The notes under the pieces: generated by a model
Told to the model about the DNA's origin: nothing
Databases searched by the model: none
Seen by the model: the letters and a program-made list of their open reading frames with translations, nothing else
Program-made: the position numbers and the translations under genes
Shown: positions 1 through 10,723 of the stretch, piece after piece
Layout: every line of letters starts with the position of its first letter
Position numbering within the stretch: the first letter of the stretch is position 1
NCBI RefSeq assembly: GCF_000968175.1
Contig: NZ_FO704551.1
Coordinates: 2,914,001 to 2,978,000 of the forward strand
Source: Xenorhabdus poinarii G6
GTDB lineage: Bacteria; Pseudomonadota; Gammaproteobacteria; Enterobacterales; Enterobacteriaceae
DNA: 64,000 bases
Direction of reading: 5' to 3'

Positions 1-357
1 CAGACGCAACAATTGTTGATTACGCGATAAGACACGTAATTTCGTGATTGTTGGATGAGTCGACACAGAAACAAAATCACACCGGACTTTCACACTGCCT
101 AATTTTTCACTCAATGCCCGCGCAGCATCGTCAATGCCGGTCAGACCCACCAAACGGGAATTAGCCCCCAATGAGGCGATATTCATGGCGACGTTAGCCG
201 CTCCGCCTGGGCGCTCTTCTATGGTTTCCACTTTCACCACCGGAACCGGCGCTTCCGGTGAAATGCGGCTGGTCGGGCCGTACCAGTAGCGATCTAACAT
301 GACATCACCCACAACCAAAACATTTGCGCGGTGAAAATCAGGGAGTGTTACTTTCAT
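1..357 (-). CDS. hldE: HldE, ADP-heptose synthesis bifunctional enzyme (N-terminal part, runs off the window)
   Basis: Partial gene: 119 codons from the ATG at 357 to the window edge, open throughout. The protein starts [20 protein letters not shown] and continues with [20 protein letters not shown] and [15 protein letters not shown], the substrate and nucleotide pocket of the N-terminal ribokinase/PfkB-type kinase domain. HldE phosphorylates D-glycero-manno-heptose-7-phosphate and adenylylates the bisphosphate product to make ADP-heptose for the LPS inner core; only the kinase domain start is visible here. glnE lies immediately upstream in the same direction, the usual enterobacterial order. 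Identification rests on clear family motifs and synteny. Confidence 0.93.
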   Translation of the reverse strand, partial: MKVTLPDFHRANVLVVGDVMLDRYWYGPTSRISPEAPVPVVKVETIEERPGGAANVAMNIASLGANSRLVGLTGIDDAARALSEKLGSVKVRCDFVSVSTHPTITKLRVLSRNQQLLRL

Positions 358-441
358 CCCATGCTCCAAATATCAGAATAAACTGTTGCGGATATTACCA
401 TAATCAAACTCAGTACCCGCAAACTCAAACAGGAAAACAGC

Positions 442-3306
442 TTATGCCCTCAAATCATTTTCCAGCCATTTTTGCCAGCTATCACGTATCAACGTTTGTT
501 GCTGACTGAAATGTTCGGCCGAAATCCGGCTGGATAATGCTTGCAAAGCTAAACGGTGTAATTCATCACGCAAAGTGATATACGCCTGTGTCAGTGCCAC
601 CGCCTCCTGCTCATCCATGATGTTATGCGTTGCCATTAACTCGAAAATTCGCACATTATCAGACCAACGGGTCAGTTTGGCATTTTCCGGCGCATAACGT
701 AGTACCAGATACTGAGCGATAAACTCAATATCAGTGATCCCGCCCGGGTCTGCTTTAAGATTAAATTGATCCGGTTGATGACTGCCCAAATGCCGATACA
801 TTTTCTCCCGCATCTCACGCACTTGTGGGCGCAGAAGCTCGGGATCACGGGGCAGGCATAATGTTTCCTGGCGAATGCGTTCAAAATCACTACGCATGCT
901 CTCATCACCAAACACCATACGCGCCCGCACCAGCGCCTGATGTTCCCAAGTCCAGGCTTCATTTTTTTGGTAATCATCGAAAGCGTCAAGGGTGCTAACC
1001 AACATGCCTGACTCGCCGGATGGCCGCAGACGGGCATCAACGTCATACAATACCCCTGATGCCGTTCGGGTACTGAACAAATGAAGAATGCGTTGGGCAA
1101 GACGTAAATAAAATTGACGAGCATCAATGGGACGAGTCCCCTCCGTCATCACCCCCATCGGACAATCCAGCAGGAAGACCAGATCCAAATCAGAGCCATA
1201 CCCGAGTTCCCATCCACCCAACTTACCATAACCAATAATGGCAAATCCCAATCCCTGCCGCTGAGATAAATGCGCCGGTACGCCATAGCGTTTTATCATC
1301 TGATCCCACGCCAGCTTCACCACCGCTTCAATAATGGCTTCGGCCAGATAAGTCAGATGATCGCTCACTTTCATAATGGGTAAAACGCCGGAAATATCTT
1401 CGGCTGCAATCCGCAATAATTGTGCTTGCTTAAATTGGCGCAGTGCCTCCAGCAATTGTTCTTCATCATCTTCAGGAATACGTAACAGATATTGATAAAG
1501 CTCGTCGCGATAGGCTGTCAGCGGCAATGGCTGATATAACGATTTGGGATCAAGCAACTCATCCAGCAACAGGGGGTGGTGGGCAAGCTGACTGGCGACC
1601 ATCGGAGAAGCGGCACAGAGACGGATAACATGCGTCATGACCTGCTCTGATTCCAGCATCAGTTCCAGATAAGTCGTACGGCTGACGATACTGATCAACA
1701 GGGGAGTAATTCGCGTCAAAACAATACTGGCATCTTTTCTGGCGCCAATTTTTTCCAACAGACGCGGCATGACCTGATCAAGGACATCCCGCCCTCGTGG
1801 GCCAATCGTGCGCTTACTGACGTCCTGACGGAACATCGCCACCACATCCCGTATTTTCTGCGCTTTCACGACATCAAGATGGGGGAGCAATGCGATAAGC
1901 TCGTCGGTGTTCAGCGCCTCCTGCCATACACTCTTAAACGGGATATAGCGAGCATCTTCATGATTTTCTTCTGTTTCATCGCCAATCAAGTGCCGGAAAA
2001 TAACGCGCACGGCATGCATTTTACGTTCGGTTTCTGCCATCAGGGCATGCCAGTCAGCAAAATTCATTCCCCAGGCAAGCCGGGCACGATCCAATTCGTT
2101 ATCGGGTAAGGTTTGGGTTTGTTGATCACGAATAGCTTGCAGCAGGTTTTCCAACCGACGTAAAAACAAGTAACTTTCTTCAAGTTGCTGCAATTGTTCC
2201 GTAGGCAATAACGCCAAATCGCCGATCGCCTTCAATGCGGGTAATAATGAACAAGATTGCAAACTCGGTTCTCTTCCGCCACGAATCAACTGAAAGACTT
2301 GAGTGATAAACTCAATTTCGCGGATCCCGCCAGCACCCAGTTTAATATTCTCTTTTAATCCCCGCCGACGTACCTCCCGCTCAATCATGCCTTTCATGTT
2401 GCGTAAAGATTGAATTGCACTGAAATCGATATAGCGACGGAAAATAAACGGCCGCAACATCTGGCACAGTTCCTGACAATAAGCCTGCTCACGCTTTCCT
2501 GCGCCATGCCCTAAAATACGCGCTTTCACTAAGGCATAACGTTCCCATTCTCGCCCCTGTTCCTGATAATAATCTTCCAGTGCCGGAAAACTAAAAACCA
2601 AAGGCCCGCTATCACCAAAGGGACGCAACCTCATATCCACCCGATAAACAAATCCATCGACAGTTTGTTGATCCAGGGCTTTAATTAATTTTTGGCCTAA
2701 TCGGGTAAAAAACTGGGCATTATCCATTTCCCGGCGACCACCTTGTGTGACGCCATTTTCTGGATATGCGAAAATGAGGTCGATATCAGAGGAAAAGTTG
2801 AGTTCTTGCCCCCCCAATTTTCCCATTCCCAAAATCAGTAGCGGCTGTGCAACCCCTTCATCGTTCGTCGGCGTCCCCCAATTCTGACAACAACGCAGGT
2901 AAAGCCAATCACGGGCAGCGATAATTAAAGCTTCAGCCAACCTGCTTAATTGCTGTAATGTCTGTTCTGTCGTACTGCTTTGTAGAATCTGTGACCACGC
3001 AATCCTGACCAGCATCCGATGACGGAAAAGACGTAAACATCGCATCAATCCATTTTCATCTTCTACCGCCAACAGCGCTTGTGCTAACCAATGAGCATAA
3101 TGCTGCCACTCCTGTGGTTGGGGCGGATTTTGGCGAATATCCACCAGCCATGTCGGATGTGATAGCACGTTATCCGCCACAAAATCACTCAATGACAACA
3201 CAGCCTGCTCATCAGGTGTAAAGGGTGTGATCGTTTCCCCCAATGGCGGAAGATTCTCTGCAAGATGCTGTAATTGTCGGGCTAACGGTAATGAAAGTGG
3301 CAGCAT
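442..3306 (-). CDS. glnE: GlnE, bifunctional glutamine synthetase adenylyltransferase/adenylyl-removing enzyme
   Basis: 954 aa, close to the E. coli length of about 946. Two nucleotidyltransferase cores are visible: [20 protein letters not shown] in the N-terminal half (deadenylylation domain) and [20 protein letters not shown] in the C-terminal half (adenylylation domain), each with the metal-binding DxD. The protein adds AMP to or removes it from glutamine synthetase in response to PII and glutamine, setting nitrogen assimilation. The ATG at 3306 has an AAGGAA Shine-Dalgarno eleven bases upstream. It sits between ygiF (32 bp upstream) and hldE, so the three genes probably share a transcript. 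Confidence 0.97.
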   Translation of the reverse strand: MLPLSLPLARQLQHLAENLPPLGETITPFTPDEQAVLSLSDFVADNVLSHPTWLVDIRQNPPQPQEWQHYAHWLAQALLAVEDENGLMRCLRLFRHRMLVRIAWSQILQSSTTEQTLQQLSRLAEALIIAARDWLYLRCCQNWGTPTNDEGVAQPLLILGMGKLGGQELNFSSDIDLIFAYPENGVTQGGRREMDNAQFFTRLGQKLIKALDQQTVDGFVYRVDMRLRPFGDSGPLVFSFPALEDYYQEQGREWERYALVKARILGHGAGKREQAYCQELCQMLRPFIFRRYIDFSAIQSLRNMKGMIEREVRRRGLKENIKLGAGGIREIEFITQVFQLIRGGREPSLQSCSLLPALKAIGDLALLPTEQLQQLEESYLFLRRLENLLQAIRDQQTQTLPDNELDRARLAWGMNFADWHALMAETERKMHAVRVIFRHLIGDETEENHEDARYIPFKSVWQEALNTDELIALLPHLDVVKAQKIRDVVAMFRQDVSKRTIGPRGRDVLDQVMPRLLEKIGARKDASIVLTRITPLLISIVSRTTYLELMLESEQVMTHVIRLCAASPMVASQLAHHPLLLDELLDPKSLYQPLPLTAYRDELYQYLLRIPEDDEEQLLEALRQFKQAQLLRIAAEDISGVLPIMKVSDHLTYLAEAIIEAVVKLAWDQMIKRYGVPAHLSQRQGLGFAIIGYGKLGGWELGYGSDLDLVFLLDCPMGVMTEGTRPIDARQFYLRLAQRILHLFSTRTASGVLYDVDARLRPSGESGMLVSTLDAFDDYQKNEAWTWEHQALVRARMVFGDESMRSDFERIRQETLCLPRDPELLRPQVREMREKMYRHLGSHQPDQFNLKADPGGITDIEFIAQYLVLRYAPENAKLTRWSDNVRIFELMATHNIMDEQEAVALTQAYITLRDELHRLALQALSSRISAEHFSQQQTLIRDSWQKWLENDLRA

Positions 3307-3337
3307 AACTATTTTTTCCTTAATGAGGGTTTCTTGG

Positions 3338-4363
3338 TTATTTTTTAAGGGTCATTAACCATTGCATTAACGCCAGCTTACATTGCAACCAGGCCGCGCT
3401 ATAACACACGATTTCAGCGGATAAGGTTGCAGGCGATAAGGTTGCAGGCGATAAAACCGCTTTCAATTTCGCTAGCAAATCAGCGAATAAATCCAATCGG
3501 GGTAAATGTTCCGTCTGTTTTTCCGTTATTGTCGTCATCCACTGTAAGAGCTGAACCAATCCCACTTTTCCTTCTGGCAAACCGGCAAGCCATCCTTCCT
3601 CCTGCACTTGCCATTGCGCTAGAATTTCAGACAAAAGCACCGACAGGGGTTGCTGCCATTCCAACTCTTCCGGCAAACCTGGCAATGTCTGATGTGATAC
3701 ACCCTGTTTATTTGATAAATCATGAACAAGCGCATATCCCCGTGCCGCTTTACTTTTATTGATTAAACGCAGGCCACCTTGTGATGACAGTGCATTTGCC
3801 AGTGACAGAATATCGGTGATATTGCCGTTTTTCAGTTCCAGCTCAAATTCACAAATGGGGGACGTTGGGTTCTTTGCGGCTGGATTTTCGGCATTTTCAG
3901 ACAGCGTAGTGCTAGGGAAAATCGTGCCCTGATCCAGCACCACTTCAATATCACTTTTTCCGTAAGTGATAAGCCATTTTTCACGGTTAAAGTCAGTGCT
4001 GAACAATGGACTTAATTGTGCTTGTAGACGGGCGAGATCGATATTTTCCGGCCAGATATAGTGGGGGAATTGCTTCAAATCCAATTCAGGGTGATGTAAC
4101 GGAACGTTAAATTCGGGGCGCTGATGCAATCCACCAATGACCTGCCCGGCAGTTTTGATCGTCATCTCATAATGCCCATCAAAACCACGAATACGCAGCC
4201 CCATATCCCAACGCCGCAATTGATTCTCTGCTGTCTCAAAATAACTATTTGTCAGGTGTTGTGGTGAAGTGTAATCATGAGGAAACTGAAATAACTGCTG
4301 GCGGATCGCCGGTATCACATCAGGCTTCACGGACAGTTTCAATTCTATCTCTACAGAACGCAT
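3338..4363 (-). CDS. ygiF: YgiF-type inorganic triphosphatase, CYTH domain with shortened CHAD region
   Basis: 341 aa. The N-terminus carries the CYTH signature (VEIELKLSV) followed by the tunnel-fold basic and acidic strands ([30 protein letters not shown]) up to about residue 210. E. coli YgiF is about 433 aa and has a full CHAD helical domain after CYTH; here only about 120 residues follow, so CHAD is shortened. Near the C-terminus a 15-bp duplication (about 3424-3454) gives the repeat [12 protein letters not shown]. Family knowledge: YgiF hydrolyses inorganic triphosphate. The CYTH assignment is firm; the state of CHAD is my comparison from memory. Start ATG has AGAGGAA upstream. Confidence 0.88.
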   Translation of the reverse strand: MRSVEIELKLSVKPDVIPAIRQQLFQFPHDYTSPQHLTNSYFETAENQLRRWDMGLRIRGFDGHYEMTIKTAGQVIGGLHQRPEFNVPLHHPELDLKQFPHYIWPENIDLARLQAQLSPLFSTDFNREKWLITYGKSDIEVVLDQGTIFPSTTLSENAENPAAKNPTSPICEFELELKNGNITDILSLANALSSQGGLRLINKSKAARGYALVHDLSNKQGVSHQTLPGLPEELEWQQPLSVLLSEILAQWQVQEEGWLAGLPEGKVGLVQLLQWMTTITEKQTEHLPRLDLFADLLAKLKAVLSPATLSPATLSAEIVCYSAAWLQCKLALMQWLMTLKK

Positions 4364-4638
4364 ATTTTTTTATTCCTCTATGAATATTACAGCATTTTTT
4401 CTTAATCCTGCTCACACCTTTTCACAAAAGAAAAAGGCTGATAAAAAAGAAAAATAAACCACAATAGGGTGTTATCTCAACAAACATCCTATTCACCCCG
4501 CTAAAAAAGTCTGTATTCGGCCAGTTAATATCGCCCTTATTCTGGTTTACTGATTGCACACACAAACTTAACTCTTTACTATCCTTTGAGTAGTTTGAAT
4601 CCCGATTGGTCCATACATAAAGAACGGTTGAGCACAGA
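4364..4638. promoter_or_regulatory. Divergent intergenic region ygiF / ygiM
   Basis: AT-rich gap of 275 bp between two divergent genes, which must hold promoters for both the ygiF-glnE-hldE direction and the ygiM-cca direction. I see no clear consensus -35/-10 pair or known operator, and the one open frame crossing it on the minus strand (4422-4682) has no homology I recognise. Confidence 0.4.
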
Positions 4639-5259
4639 ATGCAAAAACTACATCGATTATTTATCCTCTTATTAGGTTTCACTCTTGCATTATCCGCCCA
4701 TGCTGAAGAGAAACGCTATGTTTCCGATGAGCTATCCGCTTACATTCGTAGTGGTCCCAGTATTAAAAACCGTATCATTGGCTCCCTGAATGCGGGTGAA
4801 GAAGTCACTTTAATCAGTCCCAAAACTGATAATGGCTTTTTACAAATACAAGATCGAAAAGGACGCGCCAGCTGGATACTCGCCAGCGAACTCAGCACCA
4901 TTCCAAGCCTGCGTGAACGACTTCCCGCCATGGAACAAGAGATCAATACGCTCACGGAAAAGCTGTCCACCATTGATGACAGATGGAATGAGCGTACTGT
5001 CGAGTTGCAAAACAAAGTGGCAACCAGCGATAAGACCATCCATGATCTGAAAGAAGAAAATAGCCAACTCCGAACCCAATTAACGGTAGCGGCGAAAAAG
5101 GTAGACGCTGCCGAAGTTCAACTCAACGAAAAGCAAAGGGAAATTATCTTGCAGTGGTTCGCTTATGGCGGTGGTGTTGCGGGAATTGGCTTGATTTTGG
5201 GCTTGCTGTTGCCATACATGATCCCTCGTCGTAAAAAGAAAGATCGCTGGATGAACTGA
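4639..5259 (+). CDS. ygiM: YgiM, membrane-anchored SH3b-domain protein (TIGR04211 family)
   Basis: 206 aa with a signal peptide (MQKLHRLFILLLGFTLALSA, cleavage near HAEE). A bacterial SH3 domain follows at about 25-90 (YVSDELSAYIRSGPS, IIGSLNAGEEVTLI, WILASEL), then a predicted coiled coil at about 95-165 rich in E, Q and K, one transmembrane helix at about 172-192 and a basic tail PRRKKKDRW. The topology suggests a periplasmic sensor or scaffold anchored at its C-terminus; the molecular function is not established. cca starts 15 bp downstream, so the two are probably co-transcribed, as in E. coli. Confidence 0.92.
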   Translation: MQKLHRLFILLLGFTLALSAHAEEKRYVSDELSAYIRSGPSIKNRIIGSLNAGEEVTLISPKTDNGFLQIQDRKGRASWILASELSTIPSLRERLPAMEQEINTLTEKLSTIDDRWNERTVELQNKVATSDKTIHDLKEENSQLRTQLTVAAKKVDAAEVQLNEKQREIILQWFAYGGGVAGIGLILGLLLPYMIPRRKKKDRWMN

Positions 5260-5274
5260 TTTAAGGAAGTCAAC

Positions 5275-6432
5275 GTGAAAGTTTATTTGGTTGGTGGCGC
5301 TGTTCGCGATCAATTATTGGGTCTGCCCGTCAACGAGCGGGACTGGGTTGTTGTTGGAAGCCGCCCTGAAGAACTGCTGTCCCAAGGGTATCAACAAGTC
5401 GGAAAAGATTTTCCCGTTTTCCTGCATCCTAAGAGCCATGAAGAGTATGCACTGGCGCGTACAGAAAGAAAATCGGGTCAGGGATATACCGGTTTTATCT
5501 GTTCTGCGGCTCCTGATGTGACACTGGAAGAAGATCTCCTCCGCCGTGATCTGACGATTAACGCCATTGCACAAACGCCCAAAGGAGAATTAATCGATCC
5601 TTATCATGGTGTTGATGATCTCAGAGATCGTACCCTGCGCCATGTTTCCACTGCCTTCTCAGAAGATCCATTACGCGTATTGCGATTGGCCCGCTTTGCC
5701 GCCCGCTTTGCCCATTTAGGCTTTTCGATTGCACCAGAGACACAAAGACTCATTGCAGACATGACCGCAAGTGGTGAATTGTCATCATTAACGCCGGAGC
5801 GTGTTTGGCGGGAAACGGAAAAGGCGCTCACCTCACCATCACCCCAAACTTATTTTCAGGTTCTACGTGATTGCGGGGCACTGGCTGTACTCTTTCCTGA
5901 AATTGATAACTTGTTCGGGATGCCTCTGCATGAACATGATGCGGGGCTTCATTCATTACACGTCTTACAAGTAGCGACCCAATTGAGCGAAGAAACCGAT
6001 ATTCGTTTCGCTTCCCTTTGTTGCCATGTCGAAATGACGTCCCTGAAACAGATGTGCCAACGATTACGCATACCGAATTCGGCACGCGATCTGGCAGTGA
6101 TTGTGACGCAATATCACCATTGGGTACATAACATCGCGCAATTGTCAGCCGACTCCCTACTGACCTTGTTCAATACCGTGGATGCCTGGCGCAAGCCCCA
6201 ACGTATTGAACACCTCATTACCTGTAGTGAAGCAGACTATCGTGGGTATGCGGGGGCAGAAACCGTCTCCTATCCACAAGGTAATGACTTGCGTGATCTG
6301 TTTGCCATTGCCAGTCAGGTCAGTGTCCAGGCTGTCATTGCCCGTGGATTTCAGGGCGCTGAAATTCGCACCGAGCTGGAACGTCAACGACACATTGCTA
6401 TCACAGGTTGGCAGCAACAAGCAATTGATTAA
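5275..6432 (+). CDS. cca: Cca, tRNA nucleotidyltransferase with an HD domain lacking the HD doublet
   Basis: 385 aa from a GTG start preceded by TTAAGGAAG. The nucleotidyltransferase core is intact: YLVGGAVRD, the ExD metal pair in [20 protein letters not shown], the [10 protein letters not shown] motif and EDPLRVLR. It adds or repairs the 3' CCA of tRNAs. The E. coli enzyme is 412 aa and has a C-terminal HD phosphohydrolase domain. Here the segment that should contain LCHDLGKG plus the following His-rich stretch reads [20 protein letters not shown], about 19 residues shorter and without the HD doublet. CCA addition should be intact; the phosphatase/phosphodiesterase activities of the HD domain are probably lost. 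Confidence 0.95.
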   Translation: MKVYLVGGAVRDQLLGLPVNERDWVVVGSRPEELLSQGYQQVGKDFPVFLHPKSHEEYALARTERKSGQGYTGFICSAAPDVTLEEDLLRRDLTINAIAQTPKGELIDPYHGVDDLRDRTLRHVSTAFSEDPLRVLRLARFAARFAHLGFSIAPETQRLIADMTASGELSSLTPERVWRETEKALTSPSPQTYFQVLRDCGALAVLFPEIDNLFGMPLHEHDAGLHSLHVLQVATQLSEETDIRFASLCCHVEMTSLKQMCQRLRIPNSARDLAVIVTQYHHWVHNIAQLSADSLLTLFNTVDAWRKPQRIEHLITCSEADYRGYAGAETVSYPQGNDLRDLFAIASQVSVQAVIARGFQGAEIRTELERQRHIAITGWQQQAID

Positions 6433-6448
6433 CTGAATCAATCAATGA

Positions 6449-6487
6449 AAGCGTCCCGCGCCATTAATCCAATTGGGACGCTTTTTT
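6449..6487 (+). terminator. Rho-independent terminator after cca, probably bidirectional
   Basis: Stem AAAGCGTCCC / GGGACGCTTT with a T-run on the plus strand and an A-run on the left arm. It sits between convergent cca and folB and can serve both. Confidence 0.88.
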
Positions 6488-6511
6488 ACGATCAGCCAAA
6501 AATCCTGCCCG

Positions 6512-6865
6512 TTAACCTGCGCTCCGTTCAATCACGACACCAACACTTTTTGCCTGTGTCACCGCACCTGGCTTACTGACTTTTACCCTGACCCAAGGAG
6601 AATGAAATTGGTTTAGCAAAATACTCGCCACCTCTTCAGCAACTCGCTCAACCAAAGCAAAACGTTGGTTTTCCACATGGTTAATGATTGTTTCACTGAC
6701 CCTGGCATAATCCAGACAGTGCTCCACATGATCACTGGAAGCGGCAAGTTTATTGTCCCATCCCATTTCGATATCGAACACTAATTTCTGTTTAATCGTC
6801 TGTTCCCAGTCATAAACACCAATAGTGGTAATGACGGTTAATTCTTCAATAAATACGATATCCAT
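6512..6865 (-). CDS. folB: FolB, dihydroneopterin aldolase
   Basis: 117 aa, very close to E. coli Fol[47 protein letters not shown] and [14 protein letters not shown] are visible, covering the active-site Glu and Lys regions. It converts 7,8-dihydroneopterin to 6-hydroxymethyl-dihydropterin and glycolaldehyde in folate synthesis. I chose the ATG at 6865 over the in-frame GTG one codon upstream because it matches the family N-terminus. In E. coli uppP (bacA) lies between cca and folB; it is absent here. plsY is divergent, with about 110 bp between. Confidence 0.96.
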   Translation of the reverse strand: MDIVFIEELTVITTIGVYDWEQTIKQKLVFDIEMGWDNKLAASSDHVEHCLDYARVSETIINHVENQRFALVERVAEEVASILLNQFHSPWVRVKVSKPGAVTQAKSVGVVIERSAG

Positions 6866-6976
6866 CACGGCCTTTATTCCCCGTTTTTCCGTTCGTCAGA
6901 TACCACTTCCGACGAAATGTGCGTATTATCCATTGTTAGGTTTAAGAAAACGACTCTTATTCATTGGAGATATCTT

Positions 6977-7636
6977 ATGAGTGCAATCGCGCTTGGCATG
7001 ATCGTCTTCGCGTATTTATGTGGCTCTATGTCCAGCGCGATAGTGATCAGTCGCTTAGCAGGACTTCCCGATCCACGCCAACATGGTTCCGGCAACCCAG
7101 GAGCAACGAATGTACTGCGTATCGGGGGAAAATGGGCTGCCCTGGCAGTACTGCTCTGCGATGTCCTGAAAGGGCTAATACCGGTTTGGCTGGCGTACAA
7201 GCTCAGTATTTCCCCATTTTACTTAGGCATTATCGCCATTACCGCCTGTCTGGGGCATATTTATCCTCTCTTCTTTCATTTCAAAGGCGGAAAAGGGGTC
7301 GCAACCGCTTTTGGTGCTATTGCTGCTATCGGTTGGGATTTGATGGGATTGGTCGCCGGCACATGGCTACTGACCGTGCTGTTAAGCGGCTATTCGTCAT
7401 TAGGAGCTATCGTCAGTGCATTAATTGCACCTTTCTACGTCTGGTGGTTCAAGCCTGAGTTTACTTTTCCCGTCGCAATGCTGTCATGTCTGATACTCAT
7501 GCGTCATCACGATAATATTCAACGCCTATGGCGAGGGCAGGAAAGCCGCATCTGGCAGAAACTGAAAAAGAAACAGGAAATGACAGATAAAGAGAAAATT
7601 CAAGCCGCCAAAGAGCAAGAAAAACAAGACGATTGA
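6977..7636 (+). CDS. plsY: PlsY, glycerol-3-phosphate acyltransferase
   Basis: 219 aa polytopic membrane protein that acylates glycerol-3-phosphate with acyl-phosphate in the first step of phospholipid synthesis. The three PlsY motifs are visible: [12 protein letters not shown], the [18 protein letters not shown] block, and the later [14 protein letters not shown] region. The ATG at 6977 has GGAGA upstream; the open frame reaches 60 bases further upstream without a ribosome site, so the shorter form is preferred. A charged Lys/Gln/Glu tail of about 25 residues extends past the E. coli end. Confidence 0.95.
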   Translation: MSAIALGMIVFAYLCGSMSSAIVISRLAGLPDPRQHGSGNPGATNVLRIGGKWAALAVLLCDVLKGLIPVWLAYKLSISPFYLGIIAITACLGHIYPLFFHFKGGKGVATAFGAIAAIGWDLMGLVAGTWLLTVLLSGYSSLGAIVSALIAPFYVWWFKPEFTFPVAMLSCLILMRHHDNIQRLWRGQESRIWQKLKKKQEMTDKEKIQAAKEQEKQDD

Positions 7637-7825
7637 GGCGAATCGCCCTCTGACGAACGGAGGTGTTGCTGAGTTCCCTGTTTCCGCCAACCCGGGTTCC
7701 CCAATGGCAAATTTATTGCACAATCATGGCTCTTCAGGAAGAGATAAACTAAATTAAAGTCTACACGGAGGTTTCATATTTTGAGTTATTCCCATTATTT
7801 CAATTTATCACCCGTGGAGGAGTCT

Positions 7826-8866
7826 ATGAAAGCACTTGTTTATCACGGCGCAGGCAAAAAACGCTGGGAAGAAAAAGCACCACCTCAACTGATTGAGCCA
7901 ACCGATGCGATTGTTCGTATCGTCAAAACGACGATTTGCGGAACCGATCTGCATATTCTCAAAGGTGATGTTCCAACTGTAGACGAAGGTCGGATCTTGG
8001 GTCATGAGGGGATTGGGATTGTTGAAGCCGTCGGGGGATCTGTCCGTCATATCAACGTCGGTGATAAAGTCATTATCTCCTGTATTACCGTCTGTGGTAG
8101 TTGTCATTATTGCAAACGTCAGCTTTATTCACACTGTGAAGATGGCGGTTGGATACTCGGGCATAAAATCGATGGTACTCAGGCCGAGCAAGTGCGCATC
8201 CCCTATGCCGATAACAGCCTACACCCACTGCCCGCAGATGTAGACGAAGAAGCCGCATTAATGTTGAGTGATATCTTGCCAACAGGGCTTGAAATCGGGG
8301 TTATCAATGGCAAAGTACAACCCGGTCATATTATCGCTCTGGTCGGCGCAGGGCCGGTTGGCCTTTCTACGCTACTGGCATCACAATTCTACTCACCGGC
8401 ACATATCATCATGATTGATACCGATGATAACCGCCTTCATGTCGCCCAACAGCTTGGCGCAGACACCATTATCAACCCGACACGTCAAAATGTGGTGGAC
8501 GTGATCCAGAAACTGACAAACGGTATTGGCGTAGACGTCGCAATGGAGTGTGTCGGTATCCCCGCCACATTCAAGGTATGTCAGGATATCATCGCCGCAG
8601 GCGGCTACATCGCTAACATCGGGGTTCACGGAAAAGCGGTTGAATTACATCTCGAAGAACTTTGGATCAAAAATATCACCATCACAACCGGATTAGTCAA
8701 TACCAGCAGCACACCGATGCTGCTAAAAAGTGTCCAGTCAGGCAAAATTTCGCCTGAAAAACTGGTGACTCACCGCTATCCATTGAGTCAAATTGAAACC
8801 GCCTATGACGTCTTTAGTCACGCCGCACAGGAAAAAGCCCTGAAAATTGTGTTAACGGCAGAGTAA
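7826..8866 (+). CDS. Zinc-dependent medium-chain alcohol dehydrogenase
   Basis: 346 aa MDR-family dehydrogenase. Catalytic zinc ligands appear in TTICGTDLHI (Cys) and GHEGIGIVEAVG (His-Glu); the structural zinc lobe is CGSCHYCKRQLYSHC. The Rossmann fold shows ALVGAGPVGLSTLL followed by the Asp of MIDTDDNR, which favours NAD over NADP. It resembles secondary-alcohol and threonine/butanediol-type dehydrogenases, but the substrate cannot be read from the sequence. The ATG at 7826 has a strong GGAGGAG site. An in-frame TTG at 7781 also has a GGAGG nine bases upstream, so a form 15 residues longer is possible. The gene is inserted between plsY and tsaD relative to E. coli. Confidence 0.87.
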   Translation: MKALVYHGAGKKRWEEKAPPQLIEPTDAIVRIVKTTICGTDLHILKGDVPTVDEGRILGHEGIGIVEAVGGSVRHINVGDKVIISCITVCGSCHYCKRQLYSHCEDGGWILGHKIDGTQAEQVRIPYADNSLHPLPADVDEEAALMLSDILPTGLEIGVINGKVQPGHIIALVGAGPVGLSTLLASQFYSPAHIIMIDTDDNRLHVAQQLGADTIINPTRQNVVDVIQKLTNGIGVDVAMECVGIPATFKVCQDIIAAGGYIANIGVHGKAVELHLEELWIKNITITTGLVNTSSTPMLLKSVQSGKISPEKLVTHRYPLSQIETAYDVFSHAAQEKALKIVLTAE

Positions 8867-8880
8867 ATGTAAAAATAATG

Positions 8881-8918
8881 GCAGGAAGGCAGTATTTAAA
8901 TGCGCCTTCCTGTTAAAA
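8881..8918. terminator. Hairpin between convergent adh and tsaD
   Basis: Stem CAGGAAGGC / GCCTTCCTG with an AT-rich loop, followed on the plus strand by TTAAAAT. Likely terminator for the dehydrogenase and possibly for tsaD. Confidence 0.7.
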
Positions 8919-8924
8919 TAGCGG

Positions 8925-9971
8925 TTACTCTTGTTGTGGTTTTAATGCAGGCAGATCCGCCAGCGGCCAACGTGCTTTCACCGTGACGCCCAATTCTCCG
9001 GCTTCCCCTCCTTGCAAACGGATCATACCCGCCAGCGCGATCATTGCCCCATTGTCAGTACAGAATTCGGGACGGGCATAGAAAACTTCACCGCCCAATT
9101 TTTCCATCACGTCCTGCATTTTGGTACGCAATGTTCGATTTGCGCTCACGCCACCGGCCATGACCAGACGTTTGAATCCCGTCTGTTCCAAAGCACGTTT
9201 ACACTTAATCGCCAAGGTATCCACAACCGCATCTTCAAAAGCACGAGCAATATCCGCTTTGATTTGCGCCTCTTCAGCCACATCCTGGCCATGAAGATGA
9301 TGACGGATCGTATTGGCGGCGAATGTTTTCAGACCAGAGAAGCTGAAATCCAGCCCGGGACGATCTGTCATCGGCCGTGGGAAGACAAAGCGTCCAGCCT
9401 TACCTTGCTGTGCCATACAGGAAAGCACCGGCCCCCCGGGGTAATCCAGACCAAGCAGTTTTGCTGTTTTATCAAAAGCCTCACCTGCTGCATCGTCAAT
9501 AGATTCACCTAACAGTGTGTATTCACCAATACCTGTCACGCTAATCAGTTGGGTATGACCGCCTGAAACCAGTAAGGCAACAAAAGGAAACTCAGGGCTG
9601 TTTTCTTCCAGCATCGGTGCCAGCAAATGGCCTTCCATATGATGCACGGGAATCGCAGGAACATCCCACGCAAATGCCAACGAACGCCCGATAGTTGCAC
9701 CAACCAGTAACGCTCCGACCAATCCCGGCCCCGCAGTGTAAGCAACCGCATCAATATCATGACTTGTCAGACCGGCTTCCTTTAAAGCCGCCTGAATCAA
9801 AGGAACCGTTTTACGAATGTGGTCACGGGATGCCAGTTCAGGCACAACACCGCCATAATCAGCATGTAATTTGACCTGGCTATACAATTGGTTGGCTAGC
9901 AGACCGGTTTTGTCATCATAAATTGCGATTCCGGTTTCATCGCAAGACGTTTCTATACCTAAAACTCGCAT
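8925..9971 (-). CDS. tsaD: TsaD, tRNA N6-adenosine threonylcarbamoyltransferase
   Basis: 348 aa ASKHA-fold enzyme. It starts [19 protein letters not shown] (phosphate 1 motif), carries the metal-binding HHMEGH motif near residue 110, LVSGGHTQL, and [12 protein letters not shown] with [12 protein letters not shown] at the C-terminal nucleotide site. With TsaB, TsaC and TsaE it makes t6A37 in ANN-decoding tRNAs. It is divergent from rpsU, the conserved enterobacterial arrangement. The C-terminal tail is about ten residues longer than in E. coli. Confidence 0.97.
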   Translation of the reverse strand: MRVLGIETSCDETGIAIYDDKTGLLANQLYSQVKLHADYGGVVPELASRDHIRKTVPLIQAALKEAGLTSHDIDAVAYTAGPGLVGALLVGATIGRSLAFAWDVPAIPVHHMEGHLLAPMLEENSPEFPFVALLVSGGHTQLISVTGIGEYTLLGESIDDAAGEAFDKTAKLLGLDYPGGPVLSCMAQQGKAGRFVFPRPMTDRPGLDFSFSGLKTFAANTIRHHLHGQDVAEEAQIKADIARAFEDAVVDTLAIKCKRALEQTGFKRLVMAGGVSANRTLRTKMQDVMEKLGGEVFYARPEFCTDNGAMIALAGMIRLQGGEAGELGVTVKARWPLADLPALKPQQE

Positions 9972-10609
<638 letters not shown>

Positions 10610-10661
10610 TCTTTGCGGTCAATCCGCTTAGTGGTTGTAATAACAAACTACTGCTGTTAAA

Positions 10662-10697
10662 GGCCGTGCTTTCCCAGAGGAAGCGCGGCTTATTCTC
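10662..10697 (+). terminator. Attenuator/terminator between rpsU and dnaG
   Basis: Hairpin GCCGTGCTTTCC / GGAAGCGCGGC (one mismatch) followed by TTATTCTCGTT. It occupies the position of the known T1 attenuator of the E. coli operon, which lowers dnaG transcription relative to rpsU. Confidence 0.75.
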
Positions 10698-10723
10698 GTT
10701 CATCAACAGGCGTAAAAGGGCTT

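Noticed and set aside
672..1127. 151-codon ORF in another frame of glnE on the same strand
   Set aside because: Shadow of glnE; Cys/Met-rich composition unlike a real protein.
5335..5350. Cca metal motif is ExD rather than DxD
   Set aside because: I recall Glu at this position in other enterobacterial Cca proteins such as Yersinia, so it is not treated as a defect.
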